Assembly (NCBI RefSeq): GCF_001426525.1
Contig: NZ_LMEW01000033.1
Coordinates: 124,001-188,000 of the forward strand
Length of the DNA stretch: 64,000 nt
Direction of reading: 5' to 3'
From: Massilia sp. Root133
GTDB taxonomy: Bacteria; Pseudomonadota; Gammaproteobacteria; Burkholderiales; Burkholderiaceae_D
Program-made: the position numbers and the translations under genes
In this document: piece by piece, positions 54,793 to 61,131 of the stretch
Numbering within the stretch: the stretch's first letter is position 1
Layout of the letters: every line of letters begins with the position of its first letter
Notes under the pieces: generated by a model
What the model was told of the DNA's origin: nothing
The model's input: only the letters and a program-made list of their open reading frames with translations
Databases searched by the model: none

Positions 54793-55185
54793 GAGATTCC
54801 TCGTAAAGTTTCTGTGCGGGAAGTAATTCCCGCTGGCAAGATGCAGAATACGAGGTTTCTGTTCCGCTCTTTGTAACGGCGTGTAACAACAGTTGGTCAA
54901 TTAAAAAGACCTGGAACAAAACGTTCGCCGCGCCGTTCAGCATTATGCATGCCAAAAATTCCATCTTGATGACGTCTTGAACATTTTATTCGGTCTTTTG
55001 GTGTTTGTGTTTCCTCAACCCAACTTTTATTCTCCCTATGAAACGCACGAGTTTTGGTAACCAGAGACCAATAGTTAAAAATTTATAAGAGGTCTTAGCG
55101 TTTAGGCACAACGCGGCCGTTTTCACTTTTTTGAGAAAAGTCAGCGGAAAAAACGCTTACGGCCGCGAAATGTTGCGTATAAGCG
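54793..55185. other. non-coding region between beta-helix genes 2 and 3
   Basis: 393 bases with no credible gene. It carries the gene 2 promoter element (54842-54887), an AT-rich middle, and the terminator of gene 3 at 55147-55186. A small hairpin ACTTTT-TTGAG-AAAAGT lies near 55127. Confidence 0.55.
54842..54887 (-). promoter_or_regulatory. conserved promoter element of beta-helix gene 2
   Basis: Same layout as upstream of gene 1: GTTACA-N4-GTTACA (54872-54887), 13 unconserved bases, then AAACCTCGTATTCTGCA (54842-54858) with TATTCT at 54845-54850, 53 bases before the start codon. The spacer bases differ from gene 1 while the motifs are identical, which argues for function rather than recent copying alone. 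Confidence 0.6.
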
Positions 55186-55186
55186 T
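55147..55186 (-). terminator. intrinsic terminator of beta-helix gene 3
   Basis: Minus-strand stem ACGCTTA/TAAGCGT with a 20-base loop, followed by six T residues. The stem starts inside the stop codon region of the gene ending at 55186. Confidence 0.7.
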
Positions 55187-56286
55187 CAGCGGCGGCCGGT
55201 GCCGCTCGTCCACGGATCCGCCGCCGGACCCGCTTTCAGGACGACCTCGTTGACCAGGGGCCGCAGCGTGAAGCCGGCACGGTCGATGAAGCCCGGTTTG
55301 TCCATGCGACGGTTGTCTTTCTGCACGGCGCTGCCCTGCGTGCTCACGGTGCCGGGACCGGCGAAGACATTGTTCTGGATTAGGGCAGGGGTCGATACCT
55401 TGCCGCTGATGAACAGGAACGTGCCGCTGCTGAAGTCGTTCAGGAAGGTGTTATTGATGACATACAGATCCTGGCCGGGATTCGTCGCTCCTTCTTCGCC
55501 ATACGCCACGATGTTCGGATTGTCGTTGATGGCCGGCTGCTCGATCACGTTGCCGATGATGTAGGACGTGCCGGCGTTCGGCAGGTCGATTTCGTACGAC
55601 GGCTTGCCGCTCGCCGTGCTGCCCGGCCGGCCCGGGGGCGTGCTCGAGAAGCGGTTGTACGCGATCATGTTGAACATCGCGCGCGACTTGAGGTTGTGGC
55701 CGATGTTGGCGTCGTGCGAATAGTTGTAGCGGAAGGTCAGGCTCTTCGCGTTGCCGATGTACAGGTTGTGCGTCTGGCCGTCGCCGTGACCGTTGTGGCC
55801 GAATTCGCTGTGCTCGATCACGACGTTGCTGTTGCGGTTCGCACCCATCAGGATGCCGTTTTCGTTGTCGTGGATAAAAGCCTGGCGCAGCGTGAAATTC
55901 GTGCCTTCCAGCCGCAGCGCCGCGCCGTTGCCGTCCATGACTTTCGAGCCCAGCATCTCCACGTTCTCGACCGTGATGTTGCTGCCGGTGACGACCCAGG
56001 TGCCCTTGTTGCCGAACTGGCGTCCGGCCGCGTCGATGACCGGCCGGCCCTGCACGCCGCGGATGGTCAGGTTGCTGCGGGCGATCGCACAGGTGTCGCC
56101 GCTGTACGTCCAGTCGCCGACGATCTCGATGGTGTCGCCATCCCTGGCGGCGGCGATGGCCGCGCACGGCGCGACATAGGTCTTGCCCGGACCGACCGAC
56201 AGCGTGGCGGCGCCCGCAGCGCCGGCCGTGGTCAGCAGTGCCGCAGCGAGGGACAGGCGGATGACGGGGGTGTACGACGGTGACAC
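55186..56286 (-). CDS. secreted right-handed beta-helix protein without Cys modules
   Basis: Third paralogue, 366 residues. It shares the opening TLSVGPGKTYVAPCAAIAAA and the beta-helix core with the other two, but ends after RPLVNEVVLKAGPAADPWTSGTGRR with no linker or cysteine module. The GTG at 56286 is preferred because AAGGA lies 6 bases before it; the ATG two codons upstream (56292) would abut that site. It has no copy of the GTTACA promoter element and sits right behind the cytochrome gene, so it may have a different promoter or depend on read-through. Confidence 0.75.
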   Translation of the reverse strand: MSPSYTPVIRLSLAAALLTTAGAAGAATLSVGPGKTYVAPCAAIAAARDGDTIEIVGDWTYSGDTCAIARSNLTIRGVQGRPVIDAAGRQFGNKGTWVVTGSNITVENVEMLGSKVMDGNGAALRLEGTNFTLRQAFIHDNENGILMGANRNSNVVIEHSEFGHNGHGDGQTHNLYIGNAKSLTFRYNYSHDANIGHNLKSRAMFNMIAYNRFSSTPPGRPGSTASGKPSYEIDLPNAGTSYIIGNVIEQPAINDNPNIVAYGEEGATNPGQDLYVINNTFLNDFSSGTFLFISGKVSTPALIQNNVFAGPGTVSTQGSAVQKDNRRMDKPGFIDRAGFTLRPLVNEVVLKAGPAADPWTSGTGRR

Positions 56287-56309
56287 GTTCATTCCTTATC
56301 TCATTCATG

Positions 56310-56336
56310 AAAAAACCGTCCCGCAGGACGGTTTTT
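56310..56336 (-). terminator. intrinsic terminator after the cytochrome c gene
   Basis: Stem AAAAACCGTCC/GGACGGTTTTT with a short CGCA-type loop and T-runs on either strand. It lies 5 bases after the cytochrome stop codon on the minus strand and 24 bases before beta-helix gene 3. Confidence 0.87.
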
Positions 56337-56341
56337 CCGGC

Positions 56342-57220
56342 TTATTTCGCGGCCGCGACCATATAGTCCACCGCGGCTTTCACGTCGGCATCGGGCGCCG
56401 TGGAACCGCCTTTCGGCGGCATCACACCGGCCTTGCCCTGGAAGCCCTTGATGGCGTGCTCGTACAGCGTATTCGTGCCTTGCGCGATGCGCGGCGCCCA
56501 TGCGGCCTTGTCGCCGAACTTGGGCGCGCCGGCGATGCCGGCGGTGTGGCAGGCCGTGCAGGCCGTATTGAACAGGGTTTTGCCCGCTTCGCTGTTGCCG
56601 GCCACGGCCGGCGTCGCGATCGCGCCCGCGGTGGGTGGCGTGCCCGGCGTCGCTGCCGGCAGGGCCGGGGCGGGTGCGGCTGCGGCCTGGGCCGGCGCCT
56701 GGGCGCCTGCCGCCGGGGCTTCCGGCTCCTTGAACTTGGCGCCCGACTGGTTGGTCATATAGACCACGGCGCGGGCGACTTCGATGTCGTCGAGATCGGG
56801 ATTGCCGCCCTTGGCCGGCATGGCGCGGATGCCTTGCACGGCGTGTTGGACGAGGGTGTCGTAGCCCTGGGCGATGCGGGCGCTCCAGGCACTTGCGTCA
56901 CCAGCCTTCGGCGCACCTGCTGCGCCCGAGCCATGGCAGGCGACGCAGGTGGCGCTATACACGGCCTGGCCCGATTGCAGCATCTTGGGCGCGTTCACGT
57001 CCTTGAACGCAAACCCTTCCTCGGCCACCGGGCGTACGCGCGTCGCGACGGCTTGCGCACTCTGGCTTTCGGACCCGGCGCCACCCAGGGGCTTGTTGGT
57101 GGCAAAGATCACCAGCAGGATGATGCCGATGACGATGACCAGGAAAAAACCAGCCACTGCGATGATCAGTTGCTTGGGAGTCCGGATAAAGGATTGGTGT
57201 TCGTTGTGCGCGTCGCTCAT
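56342..57220 (-). CDS. diheme cytochrome c (c5-type)
   Basis: Membrane-anchored periplasmic electron carrier, 292 residues. One N-terminal transmembrane helix (about 25-45) is followed by two class I cytochrome domains, each with a CxxCH heme site (CVACH and CTACH). Both domains show GAPKxGDxxAWxxRIAQG and a Met ligand region (MPAKGG, MPPKGG). The domains are joined by an Ala/Pro-rich linker. The ATG at 57220 starts MSDAHNEHQSF. The frame runs on to 57496, but that extension is antisense of the tRNA gene. Confidence 0.92.
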   Translation of the reverse strand: MSDAHNEHQSFIRTPKQLIIAVAGFFLVIVIGIILLVIFATNKPLGGAGSESQSAQAVATRVRPVAEEGFAFKDVNAPKMLQSGQAVYSATCVACHGSGAAGAPKAGDASAWSARIAQGYDTLVQHAVQGIRAMPAKGGNPDLDDIEVARAVVYMTNQSGAKFKEPEAPAAGAQAPAQAAAAPAPALPAATPGTPPTAGAIATPAVAGNSEAGKTLFNTACTACHTAGIAGAPKFGDKAAWAPRIAQGTNTLYEHAIKGFQGKAGVMPPKGGSTAPDADVKAAVDYMVAAAK

Positions 57221-57412
57221 GATTTCCTTAATACAAATTAAAAAAACCTGCTTCTGCCCTGCGGAATACGTGGAATACTTATTTATATGCAATGCCGCCG
57301 GGCGATTATAGACCCAAAGACACTTGGTGGAAACGCAATTTCCCGCTGGAGCGGACGGTTGCCATAGACGACGCCCGGGAAAGACTGTATCCTTCGCATC
57401 GCTTCCTCCAGC

Positions 57413-57488
57413 GCGGCTGTAGCTCAGTGGATAGAGTATTGGCCTCCGAAGCCAAGGGTCGCTGGTTCGATTCCAGCCAGCCGCACCA
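57413..57488 (+). tRNA. tRNA-Arg (anticodon CCG)
   Basis: A complete 76-base cloverleaf. The acceptor stem is GCGGCTG/CAGCCGC, the D-loop AGCTCAGTGG, the anticodon stem TTGGC/GCCAA with loop CTCCGAA (anticodon CCG), and the T-arm CTGGTTCGATTCCAG. The 3' CCA is encoded. It sits immediately before the integrase gene in the same orientation, the usual layout of an integration site in which the tRNA 3' half is the attachment core. Confidence 0.95.
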
Positions 57489-57613
57489 AATTTCACTTTT
57501 AAATCAAGAGTTTATATTGATTGTCAAAAGGGTTTGGGGAGAATACCCCGAGAGTTTGGGGAGAAATATAAACTCGTATCGCAAAACTGTAGCTCCTAAC
57601 CCCTGGAGCTACC
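57489..57613. other. putative attachment/arm region between tRNA-Arg and the integrase
   Basis: 125 non-coding bases with regular repeats. A perfect 10-base inverted repeat is formed by GAGTTTATAT (57508-57517) and ATATAAACTC (57566-57575). A direct repeat GTTTGGGGAGAA occurs at 57532-57543 and 57554-57565, 22 bases apart. These are plausible arm-type sites for the integrase or excisionase. The matching distal attachment site is not in the window. Confidence 0.5.
57589..57612 (+). promoter_or_regulatory. hairpin covering the integrase ribosome-binding site
   Basis: Perfect inverted repeat GTAGCTCC-TAACCCCT-GGAGCTAC. The right arm contains the GGAG Shine-Dalgarno sequence, one base before the ATG at 57614 is reached. 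Folding would hide the ribosome-binding site; as DNA it could also be an operator. Confidence 0.5.
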
Positions 57614-58840
57614 ATGAAAGTCAAAACCGGAAAAGTCGAGAAAAACATCCAATGTGAGCTGCGCAGCGGCTCCGTTCGGTTCTCTGTCGAGGTCTATCCT
57701 CTCAAGAAATCCCAACTCACGTTCGACCTGGACGAGTACGAACAAGGCCTGATGTGGGCCCGTCGTGAGCGTGTTGCGCTTTTGGAACAGAAGGCTGCTG
57801 CTAAGGCGCCTGTCGCCCCTCCTGCCCCCGTCCTCGAGCCTGGTACTACGCCTGACCACGTGTTCATCCAGGACATCCTGGACAATTACAGGGTGAACGT
57901 GCTGCCGGCTCTCGCCGGTGCGGCTGCCGATAGGTCCCGGCTCAAGCGCCTTGATGAGTGGTTCGGGCACCTCACGATTCGTGAACTGAAGAAACCGGTG
58001 CTGACGAAGTGGTTGGCAGACCGCACAGACGGATTGCTCGGCTCGGGCCGGTCTTCTGACCCGAAGCTCACAAAGCACGAACGGTATGCGCTGAAGAAAG
58101 CGGGCGAAGCAGAAAAAGTGAAGCCGCTACCACTGGTCAAGCCGTCGTCGCAGACAATGCGGCATGAGCTTGTTCTGATGCGTCGTGCCCTAACTTCTTA
58201 CCTGCACACGCATGACCTATTCGAGGCACATGCGATGTGGCTGGCTTCTCAGCCTATCATGCGGTTCGATTTGCCTGACCAGTCCAAGCCGAGGACTGTG
58301 CGCGTCAACGAAACAGGCTTGGCTGCGCTTCTCGGGCATGTCGACAACCCGGCCCAGCGCGCCTACATCGGCCTAGCGATTATGACGACGCTACGGCGGG
58401 GGGAAATGTGCTCTCTCGAATGGTCAGACATTGACCTGACGCGTAACGTGGTCACATTGAAAGCGCCTGGTCACGAGCGCAAGACAAAAGTCGTGGCCCG
58501 GGAAATTCCCTTGCTGCCGCCTGCCGTGGACGTACTGAAACGGTACGGTGTGAAGTCGGAAGGGAAGCTGTTCCCGATTACACCAAGCGGAATCTCACAA
58601 GCGTTCCGTCGTGCCGCCGATAAAGCAGGACTGTCTAAGCTGCGCTTACACGACCTGCGCCGTGAAGGTATCTCTCGAATGCGCGACCGGCTGGGAGCCT
58701 CCTTAGAGGATATCGCCGTATTTTCTGGCCATCAGGATATCCTCACACTCCAGAAACACTACGTAAACGAGAACGCGGAACTCGTCGGTAACCGAATGGC
58801 ACAGCATCCGGCTATGGACAAAATGATGTCGGCAACATGA
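57614..58840 (+). CDS. tyrosine-type site-specific integrase
   Basis: Phage/island integrase of 408 residues. An N-terminal DUF4102-free arm-binding region is followed by a core-binding domain (about 80-215) and the catalytic domain (about 225-395). Catalytic residues are Arg261 (TLRRGEM), His346 and Arg349 (LHDLRR), His373 (SGHQD) and nucleophile Tyr383 (QKHYV). It is oriented away from the tRNA-Arg and starts 126 bases after it. Codon use is less GC-biased than in the core genes to the left, consistent with acquisition. Confidence 0.93.
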   Translation: MKVKTGKVEKNIQCELRSGSVRFSVEVYPLKKSQLTFDLDEYEQGLMWARRERVALLEQKAAAKAPVAPPAPVLEPGTTPDHVFIQDILDNYRVNVLPALAGAAADRSRLKRLDEWFGHLTIRELKKPVLTKWLADRTDGLLGSGRSSDPKLTKHERYALKKAGEAEKVKPLPLVKPSSQTMRHELVLMRRALTSYLHTHDLFEAHAMWLASQPIMRFDLPDQSKPRTVRVNETGLAALLGHVDNPAQRAYIGLAIMTTLRRGEMCSLEWSDIDLTRNVVTLKAPGHERKTKVVAREIPLLPPAVDVLKRYGVKSEGKLFPITPSGISQAFRRAADKAGLSKLRLHDLRREGISRMRDRLGASLEDIAVFSGHQDILTLQKHYVNENAELVGNRMAQHPAMDKMMSAT

Positions 58841-58897
58841 GGAAGAAAATATAAAGGGTGGGGCTACACGGGTTCAGAACAACCCCTGGAGCCTGTT

Positions 58898-59131
58898 TTG
58901 AGATACCTGACCAAGGACGAAGTCGCAGGTCTGCTGCGCGTGTCGGTACGTACGATAACGACGTATATGAGCCAAGGCCTGCTGCCGCCACCGCTGCAGC
59001 TCGGCCGAAAGCTCTTATGGGACGAGTCGGCAGTAATTCAGCACCTGCAACCGAAGCCGAAACCCATTGTCGCCAACAAAACTGCGGGTCCTGCACGACC
59101 CGGCCGGCCACGGAAGGTGGTCCTGATTTGA
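58898..59131 (+). CDS. AlpA/excisionase-like helix-turn-helix protein
   Basis: A 77-residue protein with a MerR/AlpA-type DNA-binding domain: YLTKDEVAGLLRVSVRTITTYMSQGLLPPPLQLGRKLLW. A basic Pro/Lys-rich tail follows. It starts at a TTG, with GGAG 6-7 bases upstream. The preceding bases AACCCCTGGAGC are identical to those before the integrase start. Proteins of this kind often regulate or direct integrase. It is closed by a terminator at 59137-59168. Confidence 0.8.
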   Translation: MRYLTKDEVAGLLRVSVRTITTYMSQGLLPPPLQLGRKLLWDESAVIQHLQPKPKPIVANKTAGPARPGRPRKVVLI

Positions 59132-59136
59132 AGGTA

Positions 59137-59168
59137 ACAGCCCAGGCGACACCTTGGGCTGTTTGCTT
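59137..59168 (+). terminator. terminator between the HTH gene and the TPR-OB gene
   Basis: Stem ACAGCCCA/TGGGCTGT with a loop of about 10 bases and a short T-rich tail, 6 bases after the HTH gene stop. It lies between convergent transcription units. Confidence 0.65.
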
Positions 59169-59193
59169 TGTAGCGTTGGTCAGTTGGCTATGA

Positions 59194-61131
59194 TTATGGC
59201 AGCACCGCTGCTCCTGAAGTTGTAGGGCTGCTCACGCACACTTGTTCGATGGATATTGCTTTCCATCCCCAAGTGCCTCGCTTCTTGTTGAAGCTCAAAA
59301 CTGCCGTTCCAGATACGCGGTCTCCATCCTCCAGTTGATGTCTGGAAACCATGGGGGGAGCAACAAATACGTCGCTTTCAGTGAACCCCATGCCGTTGGA
59401 AACGCGAACTTCCTCGTTGAACTGCCTTCTGATGGCCGAACTGGGTTGTTTGCTCGACATCGTAGCTCGGTGGACTCGGTATGCGAGGCCATGTTTGGAC
59501 GTGTAACTGGAAAGCGTTAGAGCAATCGAGTCCCCTTCAGCGAACGTTTCTCCTAGTTCGGAGAGGGAGACGACTCCGTCAATCTTGCGGTCGACAATAA
59601 AATGGAGGACGCCCCTTTCGCGGTTGATATGGTCGACAACGCCGATTGACTCGGGGAACACGTCCCAGTCCAACGCAGCTTCCCTAGATTCGAGAACGAA
59701 AACCTTGAAGCGCTGATTCTCGTCGAACTCACCCTTGACCTTTATCGTGTCGCCTGGCGCCATTTTCCTCCGGCCGAGCTTTGATTCGGGAATGCTGGCT
59801 TCTATCGGGATAGAGGATGATTTAATGAATATCCTACGTCTAGGCTTGTCTTCTTTCCCTGGAGTGGCGTACTTTTCGCCGACACACGCATCAATCCAAG
59901 GTAGAGCCCCGAACAACAAGGCCTCTGCGGCAGGAAGCTTTGACATATAGAAGCCACGATTAGAGGAAGCTGCCACGGTTTCGGCGAACCAAGGCATCGA
60001 GGTGATTTGTGTAGCTTCTTCCGGAATTTTGTATCCCTCGCTCTCCTTCGAACGCACGACGACTTCCACTTCGAGTTTGGCAGCGGAGAGGTCATTGCTT
60101 TCCAGCATACGCCGCGCCATTTTGAGCCTGATTTTGCCCGTAAACTTGTCCTCAGCCGGACAGGAAAGTGCCTTGCAGTAGCATGCCAATGCAGCGTCCT
60201 CGTCTGTTCGGGAAACGATGTCACCTAGTAAGCCCCAAGCCCAATAGTCATTCGATTTGGCCTTTGCGACAGCGAGTCCGAAGGCGAGGGCCTCGTCGTG
60301 CAATCCTAAGGCGAGGAGCACCTTAGCCTTATCAAGCTTAAGCCAGATGTTGTCCGGGAACCGCTCAATTGCCGCATCGAGACGGGGCAGAACGTGCTTT
60401 TGCTCGTGTACGTTGTCGGAAGCAGCTGCTTCTTTACCGGCCTGTTGGATGACCTTTTCAGCTAGCGATGGGTACTCTTTGCCGTCCTCGCCACGGTAGC
60501 GCTCGAAGTCCTCCGGTCGTAAATTGTCCAGATTCCAAAGACGGGAGAAAACAAGCATGTTGAACTTGTCCTGGCCGGCCAACTTGGCGGCAAGCTGAAG
60601 AACGCACGAGTGCAGGAGGGAGGGCTTCTCGACGTCCAGCTTGAGATAGTCGTTTAGGTTGCGCTTGATGGCTCCGAGGTTAACGTTTTCGGCTGCTACC
60701 AGCTGTTTGGAGTACTTGAACAACTCCCAGCCAAATCCGGTCTGAGCTTCCTTGTTCCCAGGCCCAACGCCGAAGGCTTTTCTGTATGCGGCAGCGGCTT
60801 CCGCATGTCGGCCTTCCTTGCTCAGCGCTTTTGCCTTGCTGATTTCCTGGCCGCCGGGGTTACACAGTGAAAGAGCGTTACGAATTCCCTTGGCGAGTAC
60901 CTCGTCCGAAGGGACCAGCTCGACGTTTTCCAACTGCAGCTGGTAATGGGCCAAGTTCGCATCGTGCCCATTTCCAATGTCCCGCTTGATGATGTCTATC
61001 AGACACCAACAAAACGCCTTCCTGTCCCAGTCGTTCGCGTTCGGAGAGCCCATCAGTTCTAAAGCCATACGGTAGGCCTCATCGACGGCCCCTTCCTTCC
61101 GTTTGGCGAATACTTCCTTGCTCGTAATCAC
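59194..61131 (-). CDS. TPR protein with C-terminal OB/cold-shock-like domains, helicase partner
   Basis: A 645-residue cytosolic protein of unknown function. Residues 1-400 are helical with TPR-like pairs (ALSKEGRHAEAAAAYRKAFG, AKVLLALGLHDEALAFGLAV). The C-terminal third has three beta-rich segments: about 431-484; 494-560 (IGVVDHINRERGVLHFIVDR, cold-shock-like); and 571-632 (GMGFTESDVFVAPPMVSRH, then LEDGDRVSG, as in OB/cold-shock RNA-binding folds). The start is the GTG at 61131, which overlaps the helicase stop as GTGA and has GGAGG 10 bases upstream. It is thus translationally coupled to the helicase and probably works with it on nucleic acid. Confidence 0.75.
   Translation of the reverse strand: MITSKEVFAKRKEGAVDEAYRMALELMGSPNANDWDRKAFCWCLIDIIKRDIGNGHDANLAHYQLQLENVELVPSDEVLAKGIRNALSLCNPGGQEISKAKALSKEGRHAEAAAAYRKAFGVGPGNKEAQTGFGWELFKYSKQLVAAENVNLGAIKRNLNDYLKLDVEKPSLLHSCVLQLAAKLAGQDKFNMLVFSRLWNLDNLRPEDFERYRGEDGKEYPSLAEKVIQQAGKEAAASDNVHEQKHVLPRLDAAIERFPDNIWLKLDKAKVLLALGLHDEALAFGLAVAKAKSNDYWAWGLLGDIVSRTDEDAALACYCKALSCPAEDKFTGKIRLKMARRMLESNDLSAAKLEVEVVVRSKESEGYKIPEEATQITSMPWFAETVAASSNRGFYMSKLPAAEALLFGALPWIDACVGEKYATPGKEDKPRRRIFIKSSSIPIEASIPESKLGRRKMAPGDTIKVKGEFDENQRFKVFVLESREAALDWDVFPESIGVVDHINRERGVLHFIVDRKIDGVVSLSELGETFAEGDSIALTLSSYTSKHGLAYRVHRATMSSKQPSSAIRRQFNEEVRVSNGMGFTESDVFVAPPMVSRHQLEDGDRVSGTAVLSFNKKRGTWGWKAISIEQVCVSSPTTSGAAVLP

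Noticed and set aside
57221..57496. N-terminal extension of the cytochrome c frame reading GWNRTSDPWLRRPILYPLSYSRA-like residues
   Set aside because: It is the antisense translation of the tRNA-Arg gene, a well-known artefact; the cytochrome starts at 57220.
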